Assembly (NCBI RefSeq): GCF_014193675.1 | Contig: NZ_BLXZ01000013.1 | Location: 1 to 46,553, forward strand | Reading direction: 5' to 3' | Length of the DNA: 46,553 nt | Source of the DNA: Geomonas limicola | GTDB lineage: Bacteria; Desulfobacterota; Desulfuromonadia; Geobacterales; Geobacteraceae | Shown: one piece after another, positions 8,127-16,150 of the stretch | Layout of the letters: every line of letters begins with the position of its first letter | How positions within the stretch are numbered: the first letter of the stretch is position 1 | Notes under the pieces: model-generated | What the model was told of the DNA's origin: nothing | Seen by the model: only the letters and a program-made list of their open reading frames with translations | The model's database searches: none | Translations under genes and position numbers: made by a program

Positions 8127-8154
8127 GGATTAGCACTGAAACATCCGAAGTCAA
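8127..8154 (-). promoter_or_regulatory. promoter candidate for the coiled-coil protein gene
   Basis: Minus strand TTGACT (8154-8149), 16-bp spacer, TAATCC (8132-8127), in an AT-rich patch 35 bases upstream of the ATG. Confidence 0.4.
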
Positions 8155-8309
8155 GAGTGCACAGTCAGTAAAGAAACCCGACATTGCAGCAACTTAACAC
8201 CTTTAGTATACCTCTAAGTCACAGGGAAGGTCACCGAAGAATTCTCCTGTCAGAGGAACACCGAAGTGAGCATCTTGGGCCTCACCGAAGACCATGAAAG
8301 CGACGCACA

Positions 8310-8347
8310 ACAGAAACGGCCATGTCGGGTGACATGGCCGTTTCTGT
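8310..8347 (-). terminator. 17-bp perfect hairpin downstream of the two-component pair
   Basis: ACAGAAACGGCCATGTC (8310-8326) pairs perfectly with 8331-8347, 4-nt loop. On the minus strand the 3' arm carries the TTTCTGT run. It lies about 110 bases beyond the regulator stop codon and is the likely end of that transcript. The rest of 8155-8454 shows nothing I recognise. Confidence 0.65.
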
Positions 8348-8454
8348 AATTGTAGCGCTGGAAGAGAGGTACGTACAAACGGGCAGCACAAAGAGACAGG
8401 ACAGCGTGTTTCTATCCACCGTTAACCGCACGTCCTGACCCGGCCGGGGTCGGC

Positions 8455-9117
8455 TCAGTCGGTGGGCTCCTCCAGGTTCAGGCGGTAGGTCCCATACTTG
8501 AGCCGGGTCAGCACCTTCTTTTCCAGCATGATCTGGAAGGTCGCCACCACCGTGGGCTTGCTGGCACTCAGCGCCTCCGCAACCTCATCGTAGGTGCCGC
8601 GGAACAGGTTATCCTCATCCAGATGGTTGATGACGTACTCCATGATCTCGGCGCGTCTTCCTCCGAGGGTCCCCAGAATTTTGAGGACGAACTCCTTCTT
8701 CTCCGGACCGCTGCCGAGGTCCCGGTCTGCGGCCACCTTCTTGGTGGCAAGGTCGGAGAGCAGTTCGAGCAAGTCATGGAAGTTGAACGGTTTCAAAAGA
8801 TAGCCATCGGCCTTGTAGCGAAAGGCGTCCAAAAGGTATTCCGATTCCGAATGGGCCGACACCATGACGACGGCAACCGCCGGATCCTTCTGTTTTACGG
8901 TATTGAGGAGCTCGAGCCCCGAGGAGCCTGGCATGCGGATGTCGGTGAGTACAATTTCCGGATGGTGCTCCTGCAGCGCGACCAGGGCCTGGTCGGCACT
9001 TCCCACACAGATCGTTTTTTTGCAAAAACTGCTCAGGACCATCGTCATCTGCTCCCGAGCAGTCTCCTCGTCGTCCACAAAAAGCACCGTCATCTGTTGC
9101 AAGGCGGTGACGTTCAT
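8455..9117 (-). CDS. response regulator with RepL-like winged-helix output
   Basis: 220 residues; start 9117 overlaps the kinase stop by ATGA and is preceded by AAGGAGG. Receiver at ~8-125 (VLFVDDEE, acceptor Asp in IVLTDIRMPG, LLKPF). After a linker, residues ~148-215 read as a winged helix: GRRAEIMEYVINHLDEDN, then YDEVAEALSASKPTVVATF (HTH) and VLTRLKYGTYRLN (wing). This resembles the wHTH of plasmid RepL-type proteins and not OmpR, NarL or NtrC outputs. It is translationally coupled to the kinase. The divergent AssT operon is a plausible target. Confidence 0.85.
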   Translation of the reverse strand: MNVTALQQMTVLFVDDEETAREQMTMVLSSFCKKTICVGSADQALVALQEHHPEIVLTDIRMPGSSGLELLNTVKQKDPAVAVVMVSAHSESEYLLDAFRYKADGYLLKPFNFHDLLELLSDLATKKVAADRDLGSGPEKKEFVLKILGTLGGRRAEIMEYVINHLDEDNLFRGTYDEVAEALSASKPTVVATFQIMLEKKVLTRLKYGTYRLNLEEPTD

Positions 9118-10853
9118 ATCGATTTTCCTCCTTCGGTTGTTCTGGTGAACTGCAGACAGATGCAGGCGCCGTTCCGCGTTTCCCCATCCAGTTCAAAGCT
9201 CCTGTTTTCCGCCCAGACCTTTCCCCCGTCCAGATTCTCGACGATCTGTTGGCACAGGTAGAGCCCAAGTCCCGTGCCGTCGGCCTTGTCCTTGGTGGTG
9301 ACATAGGGTTCGAAGATACGTTTGAGCAGGTGATCCGGAATACCACCGCCGTTGTCCTGGAAGGTGACGGTCACTCCCCCTGCCGCTTCCTCGCTGCAGG
9401 AGAGCAGGATGAACCGCTCACCCGATACCAGGGAAAGCTGGTCCCGCGCATTCAGCAGCACGTTTATGGTCAGTTGCACCAGGTCGTTCACGAACCCCAT
9501 GGTGTGCACCGGCGTGGTGATCCGGTTCACGATGGTCACCCGGCTCTGCTCCATGACCGGTGCCACCATGGCGATGGCACGCTCGACGGAACCCTTGAGC
9601 TCGATCAGGGTCCGACTGCTCCCCGACATGAGCAGCGAACGCCAGTCGTCGATGATGTTCGACATGTATTCGATGTTCTGGTTCGCCTGGGTGATCTGCT
9701 TGCCGAGCAGGGCGTCGTCCAGTTTGCCGAACTGGTTCAGCACCCCGATATTTTGAACGATCAGGGACAGGTTGTAGAGAGGTTGCCGCCATTGGTGCCC
9801 GATATGCCCCAGCATTTCCCCAAGGGCGCACTGCTTCGAACGCTGGGCGAGCATCTTACCCTGATCGGTGATGATGTGCTCGTACTTTCTGAACCCGACC
9901 AGGTTGATGCAGAGCATGACGCAGGCGGTGATGGCGAAGAACAGCAGCCAGACGTAGAAATAGCCCCAGTGCCGGTTCCGCAACTCGGTCATATCGTAGG
10001 CGACGAGGTACTTGCCGACTTCCCGGCCATTGTTGTCTCGCAGTATCTGCGAGGTGCTGACAAGATAGTACTTGTCACCAAGCTGAATGTCGTTTTTGGT
10101 CCGCCTGAAATCGATCCTGTCTTTGAACTGGTTGAAGAACTCGGCGTCGTTACTCTTCAACCGCTTGTAGTAGTCATAGACGAATTCAGCAGAATCGGTC
10201 TTGTTTCCCCTGTCGATTTCCAGCAGTCTCCCGCCGGAAAAGATCGCGGTCCTGACGTCGTGCAAAAACCATTTAAGGTTGTAGTGGAAAAACGACAGGT
10301 CGACACCTATCTCGACCGTTCCGACCACCTTCGAAAGAGCGTCCCGCACCGGGAGAACGGTGCAGAAGTAGAGGGGAACGATGTTGGTTTCGTACCCGTA
10401 GGTGTATTTCTTGGTGGCGAAGGCATCAATACCCACATGGGGGCGCAGTTTTTGGGGCTCGTGCACGATGGACGGCGGGACCATATGGTATCTGAGCTTT
10501 CCCCTGCCGTCATAGATCAGGACCGAGATGATCGGGACGTAGCGTTTTCCAAAGTCATGAAAGATCGGTTGGGCCACCTTCTCCAGTTCTTTGGTATCGC
10601 CTGCCTTCAACAGTTCGGCGAAGTTCTTCTCCTTTGCAATGGTGCTTACGTAGTTGACCAGGCGCGAGCAGAGGTACTCGGATTCGCTGTCGTGGGCATT
10701 CTTGATGAACGTGTTGATCTTGTTGGCGAAAAAGGCGTAGTCGGACGTCCTTTTGTGCAGATCCATAAAAGAGAAGAAGCAGAACATGCAAAAGAGCAGC
10801 ACATAGGTGACGATGACGATCCGCTTTTTACTCGCTTCGAGAAACTTCTTCAT
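9114..10853 (-). CDS. membrane sensor histidine kinase with periplasmic Cache-like domain
   Basis: 579 residues. TM1 at ~12-30, a ~270-residue periplasmic segment (Cache-like: long helix, then SVLIYDGRGKLRYHM and VVGTVEIGVDLSFFHYNL strands), TM2 at ~300-322, then an H-box reading GEMLGHIGHQWRQPL, typical of the HisKA family with QWRQPL, and a HATPase with DNGGGIP and GTGLGLYL. No HAMP or PAS domain is obvious between TM2 and the H-box. It forms a two-gene operon with the regulator (4-base overlap). The gene diverges from the DsbL/AssT operon across 584 bases. Confidence 0.88.
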   Translation of the reverse strand: MKKFLEASKKRIVIVTYVLLFCMFCFFSFMDLHKRTSDYAFFANKINTFIKNAHDSESEYLCSRLVNYVSTIAKEKNFAELLKAGDTKELEKVAQPIFHDFGKRYVPIISVLIYDGRGKLRYHMVPPSIVHEPQKLRPHVGIDAFATKKYTYGYETNIVPLYFCTVLPVRDALSKVVGTVEIGVDLSFFHYNLKWFLHDVRTAIFSGGRLLEIDRGNKTDSAEFVYDYYKRLKSNDAEFFNQFKDRIDFRRTKNDIQLGDKYYLVSTSQILRDNNGREVGKYLVAYDMTELRNRHWGYFYVWLLFFAITACVMLCINLVGFRKYEHIITDQGKMLAQRSKQCALGEMLGHIGHQWRQPLYNLSLIVQNIGVLNQFGKLDDALLGKQITQANQNIEYMSNIIDDWRSLLMSGSSRTLIELKGSVERAIAMVAPVMEQSRVTIVNRITTPVHTMGFVNDLVQLTINVLLNARDQLSLVSGERFILLSCSEEAAGGVTVTFQDNGGGIPDHLLKRIFEPYVTTKDKADGTGLGLYLCQQIVENLDGGKVWAENRSFELDGETRNGACICLQFTRTTEGGKSI

Positions 10854-10959
10854 TGAGGCACCCTCGTCAAAACTGTTCGCTCCTGGTGGCGGGACGACGC
10901 TTCCGGCGTAGCTGAAAAGTTTCCCCGGGGCTGGCGGGGCGGCAGCGAAAATCGGATTT

Positions 10960-10989
10960 AGTTTACTTCAATATACCAAAAATTGTAAA
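10960..10989 (-). promoter_or_regulatory. promoter candidate for the kinase-regulator pair
   Basis: Minus strand TTTACA (10989-10984), 18-bp spacer, TAAACT (10965-10960). A GTTTAC / GTAAAC inverted repeat (10961-10966, 10985-10990) embeds both elements. Confidence 0.4.
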
Positions 10990-11214
10990 CCCAAAAGTCG
11001 CAGCCACCGTTCTGCCCCCCCTGCCCGTGCCCCCCAGACGTTCGGGAAGCCACCCTCCCCGGCTCGGCAAGCACCCCGGTTACCTTCCACAACCTCCGGC
11101 TATCACGATGCTTTTCCAACCAGGGCCTGCCATTTCCTCCCGAGCACACCCAGCAGTCACACGCCCCTCCACGCAGTCCCAACGTCGATAGTAAAAAAAA
11201 TCGTAAAAAAATAC

Positions 11215-11243
11215 TTGACACCTGCATTTTGGTTTTGTTAAAT
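11215..11243 (+). promoter_or_regulatory. sigma-70 promoter of the DsbL-AssT operon
   Basis: TTGACA (11215-11220), 17-bp spacer, TTAAAT (11238-11243): a strong consensus match. A 9-bp inverted repeat surrounds the -10 element. Confidence 0.75.
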
Positions 11244-11252
11244 AAACCAAAA
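11227..11252. promoter_or_regulatory. operator candidate over the -10 element of the AssT operon
   Basis: TTTTGGTTT (11227-11235) and AAACCAAAA (11244-11252), perfect 9-bp arms, 8-bp spacer. The spacer includes the -10 hexamer, so a bound dimer would block polymerase. A CCAAAA element also occurs at 10977-10982. Confidence 0.55.
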
Positions 11253-11437
11253 AGCAGATTATGCTACCAATTAAAACCGTTAACCGTTTCGAGCAACACA
11301 ATTGTCGCAAAAGTTCAATTTACCAGCACAGGACGGCACCAGGAGGAAAGGAGGGAGCCACCACCATCACCCGTCAAGCGACGCCAAACGAGGCCAGGAT
11401 CCGCAGTAACCATCAACCGTCACAAAGGAGAGACATC

Positions 11438-12100
11438 ATGTTCACGTTCGCCAAAACCGTTCTGAAGAGTTTCGCTCTGGTTGCCCTGCTTGCCGGCACC
11501 AGCTTCGCCTTCACCGAAGGGACCGATTACGTCAAGCTGGCAAAACCGATCGCCAACGCCCAGGGAACCCTGATCAAGGTGTTCAGCTACGACTGCCCCT
11601 TCTGCTACAAGTACGACAAAAAGATCACCCCGAACCTGGTTCCCAAGCTTCCCAGAGACCTCAAGTTCCGCCCCTTCCATCTGAAGACCAAGGGTAAGTA
11701 CGGCGTCCAGGGGAGCGAGCTCTTTGCCGTGCTGCTCCTCAAGGATCAGAAGGCCGGCCTCTCCGACCGCGATCTCTACACCGAAAAATCCCTCCTGAAG
11801 AAGGCAAAAATGGCCTACTACACCGCCTACCACGACAAGAAGGAGCGCTGGGATGCGGGCCCCGATGCCTACCTGAAGACCGGTCTCGACGCAGTCGGCA
11901 TGACCAAGGCCGAGTTCGACAAGGCGAAGAACGATCCCCAGGTCAAGGCACTCCTGAAAGAGTGGGACCAGTCCTATGACGTCGCCAAGATCCAGGGTGT
12001 CCCCGGCTTCGTCGTCAACGGGAAGTACCTCATCATGACCAAGAACATCACCTCCATCGACGGGATGCTGCAGCTTATCAACGAGTTAAAGACCAAATAA
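11438..12100 (+). CDS. dsbL: DsbL-like periplasmic thiol oxidase (CPFC)
   Basis: 220 residues. ATG at 11438 with AAAGGAG seven bases upstream; upstream in-frame starts lack a signal peptide context. Signal peptide ends near TSFA. Thioredoxin/DsbA fold: active site CPFC (C53, C56) in FSYDCPFCYKY, cis-Pro loop GVPGFVVNGKY near residue 190. Many Lys residues make it basic, as described for DsbL, which oxidises AssT specifically. First gene of the operon; the next gene begins 11 bases later and is the matching DsbB-type reoxidant. Function (disulfide insertion into AssT) is inferred from family and context. Confidence 0.88.
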   Translation: MFTFAKTVLKSFALVALLAGTSFAFTEGTDYVKLAKPIANAQGTLIKVFSYDCPFCYKYDKKITPNLVPKLPRDLKFRPFHLKTKGKYGVQGSELFAVLLLKDQKAGLSDRDLYTEKSLLKKAKMAYYTAYHDKKERWDAGPDAYLKTGLDAVGMTKAEFDKAKNDPQVKALLKEWDQSYDVAKIQGVPGFVVNGKYLIMTKNITSIDGMLQLINELKTK

Positions 12101-12111
12101 GGAGGTGCGCC

Positions 12112-12819
12112 GTGAAACTCTCGGAAATGATCGGCAACGTCAGGTCGAACCCGATAGGAACCATCAGCCAGTGGCAGGACAAACGTTTTCTCTGGATCTT
12201 CATGGCAGTGCTCAGCCTGTTCATGGTCATCCTGGCTCACTCCGTGTTCCAGATCTGGCTCTACATGAGACCCTGCGAACAGTGCGTCTATATCAGGATC
12301 GCCTTCTTCGCCATGGCGTTCGGCGGCATCGTCGCGGCCCTCAAACCCTCGAACCCGGGGTTTAAGATCGTCGGCTACCTGTTCGCCATCTGGGGGAGCT
12401 TCAAGGGGGTCCTCTACAGCATAAAGCTCAACAAGATCCACCACGCCGCCCACAGCGACGACCTCTTCGGGGTGCAGGGGTGCTCGCCGGAGCCGACCTT
12501 CCCGTTCCATCTGCCGCTCGATAAGTGGTCTCCGGAATGGTTCAAGCCGACGGGCGACTGCGGTTACGACAACCCGATCATTCCCGACGGCGCCCAACTG
12601 AGCTCGCTACAGAAGGCCATCACCGACTTCTACTCCGAGGGGTGGTACCTCTGGCCTCCCGCCCACTTCATGAACATGGCGCAGTGCACCGTCATCACCT
12701 TCGGCGTGATCCTCCTCTTCCTGGTGGTGGCGGCAGCCTGCTGGATCGTGACACTGGTGCGCAAGCGCCAGACTGCAGCACAGACGGCGAGCGCCAGCTG
12801 CCATGGCAAGCTGGCCTAA
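12112..12819 (+). CDS. dsbI: DsbI-like inner-membrane quinone-linked thiol oxidase
   Basis: 235 residues from a GTG start with AAGGAGG upstream. About four membrane segments (~29-49, 60-77, 86-105, ~205-225). Two periplasmic Cys pairs as in DsbB: C55-x-x-C58 (RPCEQC) in the first loop, C124 (VQGCSPEP) and C150 (PTGDCGYD) in the second. The second loop is long and rich in Pro/Trp, as in the DsbI branch, which reoxidises DsbL and passes electrons to quinone. A Cys-containing tail (SASCHGKLA) follows the last membrane segment. It sits between dsbL and assT, the core triad known from uropathogenic E. coli and Salmonella. Confidence 0.87.
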   Translation: MKLSEMIGNVRSNPIGTISQWQDKRFLWIFMAVLSLFMVILAHSVFQIWLYMRPCEQCVYIRIAFFAMAFGGIVAALKPSNPGFKIVGYLFAIWGSFKGVLYSIKLNKIHHAAHSDDLFGVQGCSPEPTFPFHLPLDKWSPEWFKPTGDCGYDNPIIPDGAQLSSLQKAITDFYSEGWYLWPPAHFMNMAQCTVITFGVILLFLVVAAACWIVTLVRKRQTAAQTASASCHGKLA

Positions 12820-12834
12820 CGGCACACTTCCCCG

Positions 12835-12860
12835 GTGAGGGACGGCCAAGGCCGCCTCAC
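12835..12860 (+). other. intercistronic hairpin upstream of assT
   Basis: GTGAGG (12835-12840) pairs with CCTCAC (12855-12860), continued by GGCC/GGCC inside. No U-tract. Could be an RNA processing or stabilising element before the assT ribosome binding site AAAAGGAG. Confidence 0.4.
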
Positions 12861-12884
12861 ACACATAACAAAAGGAGAACAGGC

Positions 12885-14762
12885 ATGAACTGTCCAAAAG
12901 CTGCAGTGGTGAAAACAGGAAGAATGGCGCGCATCGTGTTGTGCTCTGCACTTATCGGGGTGGCGGCCCCGACCTTGGCCCTCGCGATCGGCGGGGCGAG
13001 CGGCGCGAAAGTCGACTACCAGGTGCAGGGGAAACTCGGCGAGGTCGTCATGAACCCCTACGACATCGCCCCCCTGACCGCAGTCATCAAGAACGGCGGC
13101 TACGTCCTCAAGGATGTCACGGTGCGCATCGTCCCGAAGAAGGACGGGCAGGAAATCAGCTACCGGGTCGCCCCCAAGCACCTCTTGACCCACGGCGGCA
13201 TCCCGGTATTCGGCCTCTACGCCGATTACATAAACACGGTCGAGGTCCAGTACTCGAAGCTCTTCAACGGGAAGTGGGAGCAGGCCAAGGAAAGTTACAC
13301 CCTCTACGCTCCCCCCGTGTATTCGGAACCCAACGCCACCAAGACCCTGAAAGCGGCGCTTTTCTCCAGCGCCGAGGTGAAGAAGGTCGACAAGAAGTTC
13401 AGTGACCGGCTCTATTTCGTGAACAACTTCCTGCACAAGGCGGGCAAAGGGACCAGAGCGGTTTGGAACAACCCCACGGGCGGTGCCCTCGAGTGGAACT
13501 ACTATCCGCAGAACTTCATCGTCGACACCAAGGGTGACGTCCGCTGGTACATGAAAGCCGACACCATCTACGACCTGAAGTCGATCTACAACGCCGGGGT
13601 CATGATGGGCTTCAAGCAGAATAGCGACGGCGCCATGAGCTGGGGCTTCGGCCAGCGCTACGTGAAGTACGACATTCTGGGTAAAGCGATCTTCAACCGC
13701 GAGCTCCCCGCCGGTTACAACGACTTTTCCCACTCCATGGACAACTCCCCCAACGGCAACTATTTCCTCCGGGTGGCGAGCTCCAACCTGAAGCGCCCCG
13801 ATGGCAGAAACGTCCGCACCGTGCGTGACGTCATCATCGAGGTCGAGCCGGCAACCGGCCTTGTGAAGGACGAGTGGCGCCTCTTCGACATCCTCGACCC
13901 GTACCGCGACATCAACATGAAGGTGCTCGACCAGGGGGCGGTCTGCCTGAACATCGACGCAAGCAAGGCCGGTCACACCATGACCGCCGAGGAGCTCGCC
14001 AAGCAGGACGCGAGCGACAAGTTCGGGGATATCGTCGGCGTCGGTCCGGGCCGCAACTGGGCCCACGTGAACAGCGTCGATCATGACGCCGAGGACGATT
14101 CCATCATCATCAGCTCCCGCCACCAGTCCGCGGTGGTGAAGATCGGCCGTGACAAAGAGGTCAAGTGGATCCTGGGGAGCCCGGAAGGGTGGAAGAAGGA
14201 ATATCAGGGCAAATTCCTGACCCCGGTCGACTCCAAGGGGAACAAGATCGAGTGCCAAAGCGGCGGCTCCAAGTGCCCCGGTTACGAGAACGACGAGGGG
14301 GGGTTCGACTGGACCTGGACGCAGCACACCGCGTTCAAGATCGACAGCAAATCCAAGGGGGACATCCTCTTCCTGAGCGTCTTTGACAACGGCGACAGCC
14401 GCGGCATGGAGCAGCCGGCCCTGCCGAGCATGAAGTACTCCCGCGCCGTCATCTACAAGATCGACCAGAAGAAGATGACCATCGAGCAGGTCTGGGAATT
14501 CGGCAAGCAGCGCGGCAACGGCTGGTACAGCCCGGTGACCTCGCTGACCGAGTACCAGACCGACAAGGACTCCGTCTTTGTCTACTCGGCGACCGCCGGT
14601 GCCGACTTCGACATCACGACGGGCGCCTTCAAGAGCGACCCCAACCCCTACATCATGGAGTTCAACTACGGCTCCACCGAGCCGGCGGTCGAAATCCAGC
14701 TCAAGGATACGACCGGCTACCAGGCCATGCCGTTCAGCGTGGACAAGGCCTTCACCAAGTAA
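12885..14762 (+). CDS. assT: periplasmic arylsulfate sulfotransferase
   Basis: 625 residues; ATG at 12885 after AAAAGGAG. Signal peptide ending near APTLALA. Family: PAPS-independent sulfotransferase that moves sulfate from one phenolic sulfate ester to another phenol through a sulfo-histidine. Seen landmarks: HSMDNSPNGNYF, WAHVNSVDHD (H394), ISSRHQS (R412, 18 residues on, the same spacing as the His356/Arg374 pair of the E. coli enzyme as I recall it), then FDWTWTQHTAF with H481 as likely nucleophile. C457 and C464 (IECQSGGSKCPG) are placed where the E. coli enzyme has the disulfide made by DsbL. Six-bladed propeller expected. Located between dsbI and a TlpA-like gene. Substrate not predictable; phenolic or humic sulfates are possible. 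Confidence 0.9.
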   Translation: MNCPKAAVVKTGRMARIVLCSALIGVAAPTLALAIGGASGAKVDYQVQGKLGEVVMNPYDIAPLTAVIKNGGYVLKDVTVRIVPKKDGQEISYRVAPKHLLTHGGIPVFGLYADYINTVEVQYSKLFNGKWEQAKESYTLYAPPVYSEPNATKTLKAALFSSAEVKKVDKKFSDRLYFVNNFLHKAGKGTRAVWNNPTGGALEWNYYPQNFIVDTKGDVRWYMKADTIYDLKSIYNAGVMMGFKQNSDGAMSWGFGQRYVKYDILGKAIFNRELPAGYNDFSHSMDNSPNGNYFLRVASSNLKRPDGRNVRTVRDVIIEVEPATGLVKDEWRLFDILDPYRDINMKVLDQGAVCLNIDASKAGHTMTAEELAKQDASDKFGDIVGVGPGRNWAHVNSVDHDAEDDSIIISSRHQSAVVKIGRDKEVKWILGSPEGWKKEYQGKFLTPVDSKGNKIECQSGGSKCPGYENDEGGFDWTWTQHTAFKIDSKSKGDILFLSVFDNGDSRGMEQPALPSMKYSRAVIYKIDQKKMTIEQVWEFGKQRGNGWYSPVTSLTEYQTDKDSVFVYSATAGADFDITTGAFKSDPNPYIMEFNYGSTEPAVEIQLKDTTGYQAMPFSVDKAFTK

Positions 14763-14776
14763 CCCATCTGCCGCAC

Positions 14777-14810
14777 ACCTCAGGCTGAGGGAGCTCCTTC
14801 AGCCTGAGGT
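14777..14810 (+). other. intercistronic hairpin downstream of assT
   Basis: Perfect 12-bp stem ACCTCAGGCTGA (14777-14788) / TCAGCCTGAGGT (14799-14810), 10-nt loop, followed by ATTAAAAC and no U-run. More likely a 3' stabiliser or partial attenuator than a full terminator, since the next gene starts 49 bases later in the same direction. Confidence 0.5.
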
Positions 14811-14858
14811 ATTAAAACAAGTACCGCAGCGAAACCGCACCAACGAGAGGTTGTCACC

Positions 14859-15365
14859 ATGAACCGATTGTTCCGCACCATCTGCGCCTGCCTTATCGCC
14901 CTCAGCATGCTCGCCGCGACCGCGCCGGGGGGAGCCCGGGGCGACGCCGGCCCGGTCCGGGTCGGCTCGGCCGCTCCGGATTTCCGGCTGACCACCCTGA
15001 CCGGCGAGAGCAAAAGCCTGTCCCAGTACCGCGGCAAGATCGTCCTGGTGAACTTCTGGGCTTCCTGGTGCCCCTACTGCCGCGACGAGATGCCCTCCAT
15101 GGACCGACTGATCAAGGCGTTCCCCAGAGGGGACCTGGTGATCCTCGCGGTGAACGTGGAAAAGCACATCCCCGAAGCGTTCCGCCGCACCCGGGTTTCC
15201 TTCGACCTGCTCAGCGATGCCGCCGGGCAGGTGCAGCAACGCTACGGAGCCAACCGCCTCCCGGACACCTTCATCGTGGACCGTAGCGGGATCATCCGGC
15301 AGCGGGTGACCGGCGGGATCGAGTGGGATGCGCCCAAGGTCGTCAGTTACTTAAAGACGTTGTAG
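14859..15365 (+). CDS. TlpA/ResA-like periplasmic thioredoxin (WCPYC)
   Basis: 168 residues. Signal peptide to about residue 27 (GGARG|DAG). Redoxin fold with VGSAAPDFRLTTLTGE, then active site WCPYC (C71, C74) and the cis-Pro loop RLPDTFIVD. This family usually keeps a protein thiol or substrate reduced, fed by CcdA or DsbD, and a CcdA gene starts 11 bases after the stop. Start chosen by the signal peptide and GAGAGG upstream. In this operon it gives a reductive arm beside the oxidative DsbL/DsbI arm. Substrate unknown; the rhodanese or AssT partner are candidates. Confidence 0.87.
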   Translation: MNRLFRTICACLIALSMLAATAPGGARGDAGPVRVGSAAPDFRLTTLTGESKSLSQYRGKIVLVNFWASWCPYCRDEMPSMDRLIKAFPRGDLVILAVNVEKHIPEAFRRTRVSFDLLSDAAGQVQQRYGANRLPDTFIVDRSGIIRQRVTGGIEWDAPKVVSYLKTL

Positions 15366-15376
15366 GGGAGACCGAC

Positions 15377-16126
15377 ATGGACTTCGGCCCGCAACTCAGC
15401 TTCTGGATCGCGTTTTCCGCCGGGTTTCTCTCCTTCTTCTCCCCGTGTGTACTGCCGCTGATCCCCTCCTATATCACCTACATCACCGGGCTTTCCTTCG
15501 GGGAGGTGCAGCAGGCGCAACCGGGGGCAAAGGTACGGCTGACGGTGGCGCTGCACTCCCTGGTCTTCGTCCTCGGGTTCTCGGCGGTTTTCGTCGCCAT
15601 GGGCGCCCTGGCCGGGGCCGCCTCCGCCACCTTCCAGACAGTCATGAAGGACGGACTGGCGTGGCTGCAGCGGGCGGGTGGGCTACTCATCTTCCTCTTC
15701 GGCATCCACATGACGGGAATCTTCCACTTCGGCCTTTTGCTCGGGGAGAAAAGGATCCAGATCCAGAACAAGCCGGGGGGGCTTGCGGGAACCTTCCTGG
15801 TCGGCATTGCCTTTGCCGCCGGCTGGACCCCCTGCATAGGTCCCATACTCGGCGCCATCCTCGCCATGGCGGCCGGCACATCGGGCTCGACCGTCACGAG
15901 CATGCTGCTGCTCGCCAGTTATGCGGCGGGGCTCGGGATCCCGTTCCTCGTCTCCGCAGTGCTGTTCCACGGTTTTCTCCAGTTTTTCAAGCGCTTCCGG
16001 TCCCACATCCGGAAGATGGAGTTCTGCACCGGCATGCTCTTGATGGCGGTTGGGATCTTACTCTTCTTCGGCCTCTTCAGTGACTTGACGACGTTGCTCT
16101 ATAGGTGGCTCCCCATGGGGGGCTGA
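15377..16126 (+). CDS. ccdA: CcdA-family transmembrane thiol-disulfide carrier
   Basis: 249 residues, six hydrophobic segments, no soluble domains. The two redox Cys sit in the family motifs FFSPCVLPL (C24, TM1) and GWTPCIGP (C153, TM4), as in CcdA/DsbD-beta. It moves electrons from cytoplasmic thioredoxin to periplasmic thioredoxin-like proteins; the gene just upstream encodes one. ATG at 15377 is preceded by GGGGAG. CcdA usually serves cytochrome c maturation, but no ccm/res genes are nearby, so a role dedicated to this operon is inferred. Confidence 0.9.
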   Translation: MDFGPQLSFWIAFSAGFLSFFSPCVLPLIPSYITYITGLSFGEVQQAQPGAKVRLTVALHSLVFVLGFSAVFVAMGALAGAASATFQTVMKDGLAWLQRAGGLLIFLFGIHMTGIFHFGLLLGEKRIQIQNKPGGLAGTFLVGIAFAAGWTPCIGPILGAILAMAAGTSGSTVTSMLLLASYAAGLGIPFLVSAVLFHGFLQFFKRFRSHIRKMEFCTGMLLMAVGILLFFGLFSDLTTLLYRWLPMGG

Positions 16127-16150
16127 GTATCAATACCGGGGGTTCTCGCC

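Larger units (their letters stand above)
10854..11437. other. 584-base divergent regulatory region, kinase gene / AssT operon
   Basis: Two AT-rich islands, at 10950-10995 and 11190-11290, hold the promoter candidates. The GC-rich middle (11000-11180) shows no gene or clear structure. The AssT-operon leader is about 185 nt before the ATG at 11438. Confidence 0.5.

Noticed and set aside
9249..10856. 535-codon plus-strand frame opposite the histidine kinase
   Set aside because: Antisense to recognised kinase motifs, no domain in its translation, and no ribosome binding site at its start.
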